DNA of 64,000 nt from Streptomyces erythrochromogenes (GTDB lineage Bacteria; Actinomycetota; Actinomycetes; Streptomycetales; Streptomycetaceae): NCBI RefSeq assembly GCF_036170895.1, contig NZ_CP108036.1:682001-746000 (forward strand), read 5' to 3'. Position 1 is the stretch's first letter; every line of letters starts with the position of its first letter. The notes under the pieces are model-generated. The model was not told where the DNA came from. It was given only the letters and a program-made list of their open reading frames with translations, and searched no databases. Position numbers and translations under genes: made by a program. Positions 25,805 through 34,482 of this stretch are shown one piece after another.

Positions 25805-26499
25805 ACCCGACACCTCCCGGTGCGCGAACAGCTGCTAACCCCACCATGGCACCACGCAGCGCACCCGACCAGCGCAGTCCGTCGCTTCCAGGTGATAGGG
25901 GTCATGTCATTGGGTGAACTCTGCTCGGGCAGGGCACGCGGCTGCACTCGCGCGACGGGACACTCGCCGTGTCGGGACGGTTCCCCATCATCGACTTCCC
26001 AGACGCCCCCCGCTGCAGGTCACTGCCTGCACGACAGGCCGGCGAAGCGGCACGCTCGCGTGCACCGGTAGCCCCGCCGGCCCGGAGAGCACAGTGCCTG
26101 CTGACGCGGGAAGGGGATCCACGGGACGGGTTCTCGTGGAAGGGGCGGTGTCAGCGTCGGGCGTCAACGCCAGCACCCGCGTTTCACACAGGATGCCGAA
26201 CTCTGTGGTCGTGCTGCGCGGTGCTGGCCGGCCGCGGCTATGGTCGGGCGCAGTCCGCGCCGATAAGGCGTGCGCGGGCGAGGCCCGGTGACCAGAGCGC
26301 TCTGGCGGCAGTAGCCCGCGGGAGGGGTGGTGGTGGCTCCGGTTGTGCCAGGCTATCGGGCAATGACGACTCAGCTGATCGGCTTCGGCCCTGCAAATAT
26401 CACTTCGGCGAGCACCCGGTGCGCCCATGTGCCCGATCAGTGCCCGACTGCGCCTGCTGCGAGCCTTTCACCTGCGGGAACGTTTTTCCCCAACCCGTA
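25805..26499. other. Right-hand part of the island without a supportable gene
   Basis: Nearly 700 bp between DUF1206 and the truncated amidase. Open frames on both strands lack domain motifs and ribosome sites. The segment 26340-26500 differs in style from its neighbours and abuts the point where the amidase homology stops (about 26505), so it is probably where foreign or rearranged DNA joins the chromosome. Confidence 0.45.
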
Positions 26500-27296
26500 C
26501 CAGAGGAACGGGTTGGACCAGCCGCCGGTCCAGACGGTGGGGAAGAGCGCGGCGATGCCGGCGAGCCGCCCGTCGACCAGGAGTACGGGGCTCCGGCGGG
26601 GGTGGTCATGTACCAGTACTCCTCGCAGCCGCCGCCGGAGCCGGTGGCGTACACCTCGGCCAGCAGCCGTTCGGTGTTGCGGGGCGTGGTGACCGTCGGG
26701 GTCGTGAGGGGCAGGACCCGGTCGGGGGCGTCGGGAGCGGGGGTGCGCCCTTCGGCGGCGTAGAAGGTGAGGGTCACCTTGACGTCGATGACGCCGGTGT
26801 AGGTCTCGTTCACGACGTTGCCGATGAGCATCTCGACGGGCTGCGGGCGGGCGAGGGCGTCGCGGTAGCGGGTGACGTCCTTCTCGACGGCCCAGGTGAT
26901 GCCGTCGGGCGAGGGCTGGGGCGTCGAGGTGCGCAGGATCTCCACGCCGCCCAGGGAGAGGTGGCCCAGGCGGTCGTACTGGCGGCCCTTGACCTTGCCT
27001 TCGAGGCGGAGCACCACCGCCGCCCAGTCGGCCGCACCGCAGTCGGTGGGGGGCGCGTAGTCGCCGCGGTAGGGGGTGAAGTCGCGGAACTGCGCCTCGG
27101 CGAGGCCCACCTGGCAGGACCGGGTCGCGGGCCGCGCGACGGGCGGCGCGGCGGTGAGGGGGTCGTGCCAGTCGGTGCCGAACTCGGCGGGCGGCGGGTC
27201 GGCCCGGGGCAGGCCGTGCGCGGGTCCCGCGGCGGCCAGGGTGCCGGCGGCCAGCGCGATCGCGCCGAGCAGGCCCGTGATCCTGTGTCGTCTCAT
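26500..27296 (-). pseudogene. Secreted PNGase A-like amidase, internal deletion and truncated 3' end
   Basis: Starts at ATG 27296 with a signal peptide (ITGLLGAIALAAGTLAAAG) and continues as a peptide-N-glycosidase A-type domain: GTDWHDPLTAAPPVARPATR, QFRDFTPYRGDY, VKGRQYDRLGHLSLGGVEIL, YTGVIDVKVTLTFYAAEG, GSGGGCEEYWYMTTP. After GAPYS the frame shifts; one frame over it resumes as VDGRLAGIAALFPTVWTGGW, SNPFLWY, then homology ends at about 26505. Roughly 40 bp are missing inside and the C-terminal half is gone. Such enzymes release N-glycans from glycopeptides. Confidence 0.78.
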
Positions 27297-27368
27297 GGAC
27301 CGGCAGTGAAACCCGGTGCGCCGGGCGGTGGCCAGGGCCGGTGGGCCGGACCGGGCCGGTTCTCGTCG

Positions 27369-27848
27369 TCAGCCGCGCAGGACGACCACGCCGTCGTCGT
27401 CCGCGTGGACGGTGTCCCCGACGCGGAAGGTGACCTCGCCGATGGTGACGGGCTCGTCCACGGCGCCGGCGCCGGTCTTGCCGCTCTTGCGGGGGACGGT
27501 GCCCAGGGCCTGCACGCCGAGGTCGAGGCCTCCGAGGGCGACGCTGTCGCGGACCGAGCCGTTGATGATCAGGCCCGCCCAGCCGTTGCGTTCGGCCGCT
27601 CCGGCGATGAGGTCGCCGACCAGGGCGGTGCGCGGCGAGCCGCCGCCGTCCACGACGAGGACGGCGCCCTCGCCCGGGGTGTGGAGGAGTTCGCGCAGCA
27701 GGGCGTTGTCCTCGTGACAGCGGACGGTCCGCACGGGGCCGGCGAAGAGCCGGCGGCCGCCGAACTGCCGGAAGCCGGTGGTGCAGATGTCGAGGGCTTC
27801 GCCGTGCTCGTCGTACAGGTCGGCGGTGGGGACGGGGGTGATGCTCAT
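27369..27848 (-). CDS. RraA-like protein (RNase E regulator / HMG aldolase family)
   Basis: A 159-residue RraA-family protein, the normal length. It starts ATG 27848 and shows PTADLYDEHGEALDICTTGF, VVDGGGSPRTALVGDLIAG and NGWAGLIINGSVRDSVALGG. Family members either inhibit RNase E or act as divalent-metal HMG/CHA aldolases; the aldolase motif Gly-X-X-Arg-Asp (SVRDS) is present, so an aldolase activity is possible. No operon partner. Confidence 0.87.
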   Translation of the reverse strand: MSITPVPTADLYDEHGEALDICTTGFRQFGGRRLFAGPVRTVRCHEDNALLRELLHTPGEGAVLVVDGGGSPRTALVGDLIAGAAERNGWAGLIINGSVRDSVALGGLDLGVQALGTVPRKSGKTGAGAVDEPVTIGEVTFRVGDTVHADDDGVVVLRG

Positions 27849-28041
27849 GTCGGTACCGGTTCCTCGCTGCTCGTTCTCGTACGTCGCGCCGTGCGGCCAG
27901 GGTAGTGGGCCCGGCTCCGGCGGCGGCCGGGGTGGGGCGGGAGGCCCGGACAACGGCCGGAATCCGACGGGCCGGACGGTGGCGTGCCGGGGATCGTCGA
28001 CAGGCGGAACGTTTCAGCATGGCGCCGCGCGGTCCCCGGGA

Positions 28042-28941
28042 TCAGACGGGCACCCGTCCCCCGGGTACGGCCAGTTCGGGCGCGGCGGACGGCACCCGGG
28101 CCGCCGGGGCGCCCGTCGGGGCGGCCGGCGCGCGGGTCAGCAGGACCACGCCCCACGCCGCCACGAGTGCTCCGGCCCCCGCCAGCAGCAGCCCCGTCGG
28201 CCCGCCCTGGAGTCGTTCGCCGAGCAGGACCGCGCCGATGGCGGCCGCGGCGAGGGGATTGGCCAGGTTCACCACGGCGAGCGGGGCGCCGAGCCCGCCG
28301 CCCCGGTAGGCCCGCTGCGACAGGAGCATCCCGCCGACCGCGAACACCACGACGAGCAGGGCCACGGCGACGACCCGCACGCTCAGCAGGGATACGCCGC
28401 GGCCGCCGACGACGGCCACGGTCTGCGTCAGCGCGGAGGCCACGGCGGAGGCCAGCCCGGAGGCCGTGGCGTGCCGCAGGCCCGCGCCCGGGTCCTTGAC
28501 CGCGGTCAGGAGCAGGATGGCGGCCGCGGTCGCCCCGGAGACGGCCAGCGCCTCGGCCAGCGTGAGGGTGTCGTCGGGGGCCGGCCCGGAGGCGGGGAGC
28601 AGCAGCAGGCCGAGCCCGGCGACGGTCGCGAGGGTGCCGCGCCATTCGGTGGCCGCGACGCGGCGTCCGGCCCGGCGCGCCCCCATCGGCACGGCGGCCA
28701 CCAGGGTGAGCGCGCCGAGCGGCTGCACCAGGGTGAGGGGCCCGTACCGCAGGGCCGCCGCGTGCAGCAGGGCCGCGGCCGCGTTCAGTCCGGCCGACCA
28801 CCACCAGACGCCGGAGCCCAGCAGCGCCCCGGCGCTGCGCGCGACGCCGGCGCGGGCGAGTCGCTCCTGGGCGACGGCGCCGGCCGCGTAGGTCACGGCC
28901 GAGGCGAGGCAGATCCCGACGGCGAGGGCGGTGTCGTTCAC
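28042..28941 (-). CDS. EamA/DMT-family membrane transporter
   Basis: A 299-residue protein with about ten hydrophobic helices in two related halves, as in drug/metabolite (EamA) transporters; GPLTLVQPLGALTLVAAVPM and VVNLANPLAAAAIGAVLLGE are typical of the second helix pairs of each half. GTG 28941 overlaps the stop of the PAP2 gene by four bases (GTGA), so expression is coupled. Substrate unknown. Confidence 0.82.
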   Translation of the reverse strand: MNDTALAVGICLASAVTYAAGAVAQERLARAGVARSAGALLGSGVWWWSAGLNAAAALLHAAALRYGPLTLVQPLGALTLVAAVPMGARRAGRRVAATEWRGTLATVAGLGLLLLPASGPAPDDTLTLAEALAVSGATAAAILLLTAVKDPGAGLRHATASGLASAVASALTQTVAVVGGRGVSLLSVRVVAVALLVVVFAVGGMLLSQRAYRGGGLGAPLAVVNLANPLAAAAIGAVLLGERLQGGPTGLLLAGAGALVAAWGVVLLTRAPAAPTGAPAARVPSAAPELAVPGGRVPV

Positions 28942-29843
28942 TTTCCCGCTCCCACGGCCGCGGCGGTGCTCTTCTGGCGCGGCAGTCCGCGTACCGCGCC
29001 CTCCGCGCCGGCGCCGACGTCCGCGCCTGTGCCCGCCTCGCTGTCCGTGCCCGTGTCCCTGCCCGCGCCCGTGTCGTCCCGGTCGCCCGCGCGCGGCCGC
29101 GGCACCACCAGCAGGGCGAGCCCGAGCAGGGCGGCGGCGACGACCGCGTCGAGCCAGTAGTGGTTGGCGGTGCCGACTATCACCAGGAGCGTCACCAGCG
29201 GGTGCAGCAGCCACAGCAGCCGCCAGGGCGAGCCCTTGCCGCCCTTCGCGCCCCTCCCGCCACGGGTCGCGACGATCACGCCGATCGCGAGCATCAGCGC
29301 CCAGCCGAAGTGCAGGGAGGGCATCGCGGCGAACTGGTTGGCCAGGGTGTCGGCGTCCGGCGCGGCTCGGTAGACCGTGGGCCCGTAGACCTGGCCGGTG
29401 TCGATGAGCCGGGCGGCGGGGAGCATCCGCGGGGGCGCCAGGGGGTAGGCGAGGTGCAGGACGAGCGCGGCTCCGGTGAGCACGGCGAGCACCCGGCGGG
29501 TCCACAGGTAGTGCGCGGGACGGCGGATGTAGAGCCAGATCAGGAAGAGCGCGGTGGCGGGGAAGTGGACGGCCGCGTAGTAGGTGTTCGCGGTGGTCAC
29601 GAGGGCGTCCCCGTGGAGCAGCAGCCGCTGCACCGCGCCCTCGCCGGGCAGGTGCAGGAGGCGCTCGGCGTCCCAGATCCGGTCCGCGTTGCGGAAGGCC
29701 TCGCCGGTGCGGTCGGTCGAGAGCAGCCGTCCCGCCTTGTAGACGGTGAAGAAGCCCGCGACGAGCAGCAGCTCGCGTATGAGGCGCCGGCGTGCTGCTC
29801 TCGGTCCGGCTGCCGGCCCGGCAGGCGTGGTGTGGGCGGTCAT
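28938..29843 (-). CDS. PAP2-superfamily membrane phosphatase
   Basis: A 301-residue integral membrane phosphatase/phosphotransferase of the inositol-phosphotransferase-like PAP2 branch. The active-site blocks MPSLHFGWALM and NHYWLDAVVAA hold the two catalytic histidines and the aspartate; about six helices are visible. The C-terminal tail after the last helix is Gly/Asp/Thr/Ala-rich (GAGRDTGTDSEAGTGADV) and probably disordered. Start ATG 29843. It heads a two-gene operon with the EamA transporter and is divergent from the TetR gene. Confidence 0.87.
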   Translation of the reverse strand: MTAHTTPAGPAAGPRAARRRLIRELLLVAGFFTVYKAGRLLSTDRTGEAFRNADRIWDAERLLHLPGEGAVQRLLLHGDALVTTANTYYAAVHFPATALFLIWLYIRRPAHYLWTRRVLAVLTGAALVLHLAYPLAPPRMLPAARLIDTGQVYGPTVYRAAPDADTLANQFAAMPSLHFGWALMLAIGVIVATRGGRGAKGGKGSPWRLLWLLHPLVTLLVIVGTANHYWLDAVVAAALLGLALLVVPRPRAGDRDDTGAGRDTGTDSEAGTGADVGAGAEGAVRGLPRQKSTAAAVGAGK

Positions 29844-29887
29844 CCCCCGGTCTCTCTTCTCTGTTGCGCGCACAGCGACACGCCAGT

Positions 29888-29945
29888 GTATCGATACATT
29901 GGCGTATCGATACGCTGGTGTACCGATACGGTCGCGTTCCCGTAC
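29888..29945. promoter_or_regulatory. Operator array: four 10-bp repeats on an exact 16-bp pitch
   Basis: GTATCGATAC at 29888-29897, GTATCGATAC at 29904-29913, GTACCGATAC at 29920-29929 and GTTCCCGTAC at 29936-29945. The first two are perfect palindromes (extending to 12 and 14 bp). A weaker fifth match lies at 29872-29881. The array fills the space between the divergent PAP2 and TetR genes, so the TetR protein very likely binds it and controls both directions. Confidence 0.8.
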
Positions 29946-29996
29946 ACTTCACGGCGGAACCAGTAGCCGAGGCGCCCCCGAGGAGAGCCGCAGCCC

Positions 29997-30629
29997 ATGA
30001 CGTCGACGCCGACCCCCGCGCGCCGCTCCAAGATCACCCCGGAGCGGGAGCAGGAGTTCTACGACGCCGTCCTGGACCAGCTGCGCGAGCACGGCTACGA
30101 GGCCCTGACGATGGAGGGCGTCGCCGCCCGCGCCAGCTGCGGCAAGTCCACGCTCTACCGGCAGTGGAAGACCAAGCCCCAGCTGGTGGCCGCCGCCCTG
30201 CGCTCCGCCCGGCGGGGCACCCTCGCCGCGGTGGACACGGGCACCCTGGCGGGCGACCTGCGCGAGGCGGCCCGGATCGCGGCCGGCACCTCGGGCCGGG
30301 ACACCCGCCTGACGCAGGCCCTCGGGCACGCCGTACTCAGTGACGAGGCACTCCAGGCCGCCCTGCGCGAGGCCCTGGTCGACCCCGAACTGGCCGCCTT
30401 CGACGCGATGGTGGAGCGGGCCGTGGCCCGCGGCGAGATCACCGCGGACCATCCCGCCGTGGAGTTCCTGCCGGCCCAGCTGATGGGCGTGCTCCGCATC
30501 CGGCCGGTGCTGGAAGGACAGTACGCGGACGCCGACTACCTGATCCGGTTCGTGGAGGCCGTCATGCTCCCGTCCCTGGGTCTCGCGCCCGGCCGCCCCG
30601 TCCGCCCGACGGCCGGCCAGGCCCCCTGA
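29997..30629 (+). CDS. TetR-family transcriptional regulator
   Basis: A 210-residue regulator. The N-terminal TetR HTH is clear (FYDAVLDQLREHGYEALTME; GVAARASCGKSTLYRQWKTK; PQLVAAAL), then an all-helical ligand-binding domain of the TetR_C-type (ADHPAVEFLPAQLMGVLRIR). ATG 29997 with AGGAG about ten bases upstream. It faces the PAP2-EamA operon across the 16-bp-pitch operator array, so it is the likely local repressor. Confidence 0.92.
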   Translation: MTSTPTPARRSKITPEREQEFYDAVLDQLREHGYEALTMEGVAARASCGKSTLYRQWKTKPQLVAAALRSARRGTLAAVDTGTLAGDLREAARIAAGTSGRDTRLTQALGHAVLSDEALQAALREALVDPELAAFDAMVERAVARGEITADHPAVEFLPAQLMGVLRIRPVLEGQYADADYLIRFVEAVMLPSLGLAPGRPVRPTAGQAP

Positions 30630-30711
30630 ACCGGCGGGCCGTCGTCCCGGTGACCGGACGACGCCCCGCCCGCGCTGCCTCGTGGGGACGGCGGCAGCGC
30701 GCCACCCGGAC

Positions 30712-30747
30712 CGGGCGGCGGCCACTCACCCGAGTGGCCGCCGCCCG
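30712..30747. terminator. Bidirectional terminator between TetR and TerD genes
   Basis: Perfect 16-bp arms CGGGCGGCGGCCACTC (30712-30727) and GAGTGGCCGCCGCCCG (30732-30747) with a 4-nt loop, between convergent genes. Confidence 0.85.
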
Positions 30748-30780
30748 CTCTGAGCGGCCCCGCGCCGGTTTGCGCCGCAT

Positions 30781-31320
30781 TCAGCGGATCCCGCCCATGG
30801 CCCGGGTGAACTCCTCCGGGTCGGCTTCGAAGCCCTCCAGCCGTACGTCGAACGACCAGGCGCCCGAGGCGTCCCGGGTGAACTCGGCGACGGTGGCCGC
30901 CGTGGCGCCCGGCACGCCCGCGAAGTCGCCCTGGGCGAGGTCGGTGTGACCCTCCCGGATCCGGAACCCCGTGCCCGCGACATCGGCGAAGGTCTTCGCG
31001 CCGCCCGCGCCGCCCCCGGTGTTCTGGATGACCACGCCGATCACCACACGGCCCTTGTCCGGGGACATCCTGTGCAGTTCGACGGTCATCACCTCGTCGA
31101 AGCCGAAGCCCTGGCCGGTATGGCTGTCCCGGTTGAGGGTGATGGTTCCGTCCGGCGACCGGCTGCCGAAGTGCACGAGCTGGACGGGCGTCCCGTGCGG
31201 ATCCGCGGCCCCGTAGACCGCGGCGACGATGTCGAGGTCGTTCGCGGGAGTGCCGGCCGGGCTGGGGTCCCACCGCAGCGCGACCTCCACCTTGGCCAGT
31301 CCTTTGCGTACACCGTTCAC
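30781..31320 (-). CDS. TerD-family protein
   Basis: A 179-residue TerD/CABP-type beta-sandwich protein: VEVALRWDPS, NDLDIVAAVYGA, then DSHTGQGFGFDEVMTVEL, VVIGVVIQNTGGG, FRIREG and AEFTRDASGAWSFDV. Acidic residues of the calcium sites (NDLDIVA; RDSHTG) are present. Start GTG 31320 follows AGGGGGAGTTCG. TerD proteins bind calcium and support tellurite/stress resistance and, in Streptomyces, development. It is downstream of the unknown 371-residue gene on the same strand. Confidence 0.88.
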   Translation of the reverse strand: MNGVRKGLAKVEVALRWDPSPAGTPANDLDIVAAVYGAADPHGTPVQLVHFGSRSPDGTITLNRDSHTGQGFGFDEVMTVELHRMSPDKGRVVIGVVIQNTGGGAGGAKTFADVAGTGFRIREGHTDLAQGDFAGVPGATAATVAEFTRDASGAWSFDVRLEGFEADPEEFTRAMGGIR

Positions 31321-31474
31321 CGAACTCCCCCTTCGTCTGCGGGTATTGCCCGCCCATGATCCCACGGGCCTCCCCTCCCGGCCCGAACGACCGCACGTTC
31401 CCGGCCAGTCGGGCCGGATCGGACACCGGGCGCCGCGCGCCCGGCCCGACCGCCGGGCCGCCCGCGCCGGCCGG

Positions 31475-32590
31475 CTACCAGTCGCCGTCCTGTACGGGTT
31501 TGCCCGGCCTCGGGGCGTTGCCCAGCGGTTTGACCTGGCCCGGGGCGGGCTCCGCCCACGGGGTGTGGTCGTCGCCGAGCCACTCCCCCACCGGCTTCAC
31601 CCCGCTCAGGGTGTCGGTCGGCGCCAGATCGGCGGCCGAATCGTCGTAGTAGTCGAACCAGGGCAGCCCGGCCTTGGTGTAGGCGGCCCGGTCGACGGGC
31701 GAGGGCGGAGCGTCCTCCCCGGTGATGCGGCGCCACGCGGGCGGGGTCACCAGGTGCACGAAGATCCGCGCGCCCGGCTCCTCGGCCCAGTCGGACAGCG
31801 GGCGCTCGTCCCGGTAGACCTCCTGGTGCATGCTGCCGCCGACGCCGAGCCCCATCGCGGGAGCCGCCGGCGGGCCCGACCGGCCGCCGCCCGGGCGGGC
31901 GCCGCGGGGCGCCGCGCCCGGTGCGGGCGGAGCCATCATCGGCGCGGGCACCGGGCCGCCGAAGCCCCCGCCCATGGGCGCCTGGACGGGCGGAGCCCCG
32001 TAGAGCCCCTCGCCCCCGGCCGGCGGCGGGGGCGGGGTCAGCCGCGCCCGTTCGGCCCGGTGCCACTGCGCCAGCGCCTCGCGGCCCAGCGGGAACGCCT
32101 GGAGCTGCACGCCGCCGGTGGTCTCCTCCCCGGTGACCTGCCCCTCGACCGTGGCGCCCAGCCCCAGCGGCACCGCGACGAACTGGCGCACCGTGCCGTT
32201 CCCGGAGTTGATCCCGTCAAGCCAGGGCTGCCGGGGAAGCACCACGTAGTTCTGCGGGGTGCGCGCCAGGCGGCCGCTCCACCGCTCGCCGGAGACGGCG
32301 CACACCTTGCCGACGCCGACCTGGAGCGCGGTGGGCGTCCGGGTCCCGCCGAAGCTCAGCCACATCGCCTCGCGCAGGTGGACGGGCAGCATCACGCCGC
32401 CCTTCGCCAGCCACTCCGGCGGAACCGTGTCGGGGTGGTCCTCGACCCTGCGCAGCGGGAATTCCCCCAGCCCCGGCGGCAGTGAATGCGTTCCGGATTC
32501 GGGCAGGCGCAAGGTCCGTATGAACCGGATCTGCACCCCTTCTCCCACATGCAGCGCATTTCCGTCCACCCGTACCGAACCTGTTCCCAC
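31475..32590 (-). CDS. Conserved protein of unknown function next to terD
   Basis: A 371-residue protein from GTG 32590, which has AAAGGGG upstream. The N-terminal half (VGEGVQIRFIRTLRLPESG; LREAMWLSFGGTRTPTALQV; VRQFVAVPLGLGATVEGQVT) looks like a beta-rich globular domain. A Pro/Gly/Ala-rich linker (about 210-270) joins it to a conserved tail (ARIFVHLVTPPAWRRITGED; AGLPWFDYYDDSAADLAP). No catalytic motif is recognised. The 154-bp spacing to terD and shared strand suggest co-regulation. Confidence 0.7.
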   Translation of the reverse strand: MGTGSVRVDGNALHVGEGVQIRFIRTLRLPESGTHSLPPGLGEFPLRRVEDHPDTVPPEWLAKGGVMLPVHLREAMWLSFGGTRTPTALQVGVGKVCAVSGERWSGRLARTPQNYVVLPRQPWLDGINSGNGTVRQFVAVPLGLGATVEGQVTGEETTGGVQLQAFPLGREALAQWHRAERARLTPPPPPAGGEGLYGAPPVQAPMGGGFGGPVPAPMMAPPAPGAAPRGARPGGGRSGPPAAPAMGLGVGGSMHQEVYRDERPLSDWAEEPGARIFVHLVTPPAWRRITGEDAPPSPVDRAAYTKAGLPWFDYYDDSAADLAPTDTLSGVKPVGEWLGDDHTPWAEPAPGQVKPLGNAPRPGKPVQDGDW

Positions 32591-32807
32591 ACCCGCCCCT
32601 TTCTGCTGTTCAGACCCGGTTTTGCCGAAGAAGTTACGGTAGAGCCGGATCGTTATCCTCAAGTTTCGCTCAAATGTAGTGACGCTACGGCCGCCCTCTT
32701 CCTAGCTTCCTCGTACACATGTGTCGACGTGTCGTACGTTCCCGCGGTTCCACACGCCCGGCGATCCCGGTGACGCGTCCCGCGTTCCCCCAGGAAAGAG
32801 TGCAAGC
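32591..32807. promoter_or_regulatory. Divergent promoter region with ACACATGTGT palindrome
   Basis: The gap between the unknown gene (-) and the solute-binding protein gene (+) is AT-richer than its surroundings and contains the perfect 10-bp palindrome ACACATGTGT at 32715-32724, a candidate regulator site. Confidence 0.35.
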
Positions 32808-33620
32808 ATGAAGGTTCCCCAGGCCGGCGCGGTCGCCGCAGTGATCGCCCTCGCCCTGACCGCCTCCGGGTGCGGTGGTGGAGAAGAGGACAAGGGGACC
32901 CTTCCCATCGGCATCAAGTTCGACCAGCCGGGCATCGGCATGCGGGAGACCGGCGGTACGTTCACCGGCTTCGACGTGGACGTCGCCACGTATGTGGCCA
33001 AGGAGCTCGGCTACAAGCCGGATCAGATCGAGTTCAAGCAGGTCTTGAGCAACGACCGCGAACTGCTGCTCCAGTACAACGAGGTCGAGTTCGTCGTCGC
33101 GAGCTACTCGATCAACGAGAAGCGCAAGGAGAAGGTCGATTTCGCCGGCCCGTACTTCGTGGCCCACCAAGATCTGCTGACCCGCGCCAACGACACCTCG
33201 ATCACCAAGGCCGAGGACCTCAATTCGAAGACGATGTGCTCGGTGACCGGCTCCACCTCCGCCGAGAACCTCAAGAAGAACCTCGCCCCCAAGGCGGCGC
33301 TGCTGGAGCTCAGCGGCTACTCGGACTGCCTCGTCGCCCTGCAGGAGGGCCGCGTCGACGCCATGACGACCGACAACGCGATCCTGGCCGGGTACGCCGC
33401 ACGCAAGGGCAACGAGGGCAAGTTCAAGCTGACGGGCCAGAGCCTCAGCAACGAGAACTACGGCATCGGTGTCAAGAAGGGCGAGAAGGAACTTCAGGGC
33501 AAGATCAACGACGCTCTGAAGAAAATGGTCCAGGACGGCTCCTGGGAAGCGGCAGTGAAGAAGAACTTCGGCGCGGGCTACAAGTACGAGCCGGCTCCGG
33601 CGATCACCACCGGCAGCTGA
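32808..33620 (+). CDS. Glutamate/polar-amino-acid-binding lipoprotein, orphan
   Basis: A 270-residue family-3 extracellular solute-binding protein. Lipoprotein signal with lipobox LTASGC, then LPIGIKFDQPGIGMRETGGT, FTGFDVDVATYVAKELG, VVASYSINEKRKEKVDFAGP and YFV, very like GluB-type glutamate binders. Start ATG 32808 after AGGAAAGAG. No permease or ATPase gene adjoins it, and a terminator follows, so it must work with a transporter encoded elsewhere or as a sensor. Confidence 0.9.
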   Translation: MKVPQAGAVAAVIALALTASGCGGGEEDKGTLPIGIKFDQPGIGMRETGGTFTGFDVDVATYVAKELGYKPDQIEFKQVLSNDRELLLQYNEVEFVVASYSINEKRKEKVDFAGPYFVAHQDLLTRANDTSITKAEDLNSKTMCSVTGSTSAENLKKNLAPKAALLELSGYSDCLVALQEGRVDAMTTDNAILAGYAARKGNEGKFKLTGQSLSNENYGIGVKKGEKELQGKINDALKKMVQDGSWEAAVKKNFGAGYKYEPAPAITTGS

Positions 33621-33633
33621 CGCCCGTCGCACG

Positions 33634-33671
33634 GGTGGCCGTGACCCCTCTCCGCCTGGGTCACGGCCACC
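33634..33671. terminator. Terminator between SBP and DJ-1 genes
   Basis: Perfect 14-bp arms GGTGGCCGTGACCC (33634-33647) and GGGTCACGGCCACC (33658-33671), 10-nt loop, between convergent genes. Confidence 0.85.
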
Positions 33672-33696
33672 GTTGCGTTCCGGCGCCGGGTCAGGG

Positions 33697-34263
33697 TCAG
33701 ACCACTGGGGCCTTGCCGCGCAGCACGGTCAGGAACTCCCTCATCCAGCCGGAGTGGTCGGGCCAGGCCCTGGCCGAGACCAGGGTGCCGTCGACCACCG
33801 TCTCGGAGTCCTCGAACTCCGCCCCCGCGGCCTTCATGTCCAGCTCCAGCGCCGGGTACGCGGTCACCCGGCGGCCGGCCAGGCCCCCGGCTGCGGCGGT
33901 GATGAGCGGGCCGTGGCAGATCTGCGCGATCGGCTTGTCGGCTTCCGCGAAGGCGGCCAGGATCCGCCGCACCTCGGGGTCGTTGCGCAGGTACTCGGGG
34001 GCCCGGCCGCCCGGGACGACCAGGGCCGCGTAGTCCTCCGTCACCACGTCCGCGAAGGCCAGGTCGGCAGGCCAGGTGTAGCCGGGCTTCTCGGTGTAGG
34101 TGTCGAAACCGTCCTCGAAGTCGTGGACCACGAAGCGCAGCTTCTTCACCTGCGGTGCCGCGATGTGGACTTCGTACCCCTCCTCGCGCAGACGCTGGTA
34201 CGGATACAGCACCTCCAGCGACTCGGCCGCGTCGCCGGTCACGATGAGGATCTTCACTGCCAT
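33697..34263 (-). CDS. DJ-1/PfpI-family protein
   Basis: A 188-residue DJ-1/PfpI/YhbO-like protein. The nucleophile cysteine lies in the elbow AQICHGPLITAAAGGLAGR, the preceding VVPGGRAPEYLRNDP carries the usual acidic partner region, and the N-terminus (KILIVTGDAAESLEVLYPYQ) is typical. Start ATG 34263. Roles in the family include deglycase/glyoxalase-type stress protection. Monocistronic. Confidence 0.9.
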   Translation of the reverse strand: MAVKILIVTGDAAESLEVLYPYQRLREEGYEVHIAAPQVKKLRFVVHDFEDGFDTYTEKPGYTWPADLAFADVVTEDYAALVVPGGRAPEYLRNDPEVRRILAAFAEADKPIAQICHGPLITAAAGGLAGRRVTAYPALELDMKAAGAEFEDSETVVDGTLVSARAWPDHSGWMREFLTVLRGKAPVV

Positions 34264-34482
34264 GGGCTGCTCCAGATGGGTCTGTTCACGGTCGGGCCGG
34301 CCCCGCCGGGGCCACCGCTACCCTGCCCGCGGCCATCGGGGCGCACACCCGGGCTTCCACGTCCCGGACACATGTTTTTTGCCTGATGGGCACATGACAA
34401 TGCAATCCTCTTCCCTGCCACCTGATCCCCCGCCAATTCCCCGGGCGGGGACGGTGCGTACGGAGAGGTACCCCCCCACCCG

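Noticed and set aside
26437-28020. A 527-codon minus-strand frame
   Set aside because: It crosses the amidase remnant and the RraA gene out of frame; only its last ~35 codons are meaningful, as the shifted continuation of the amidase.
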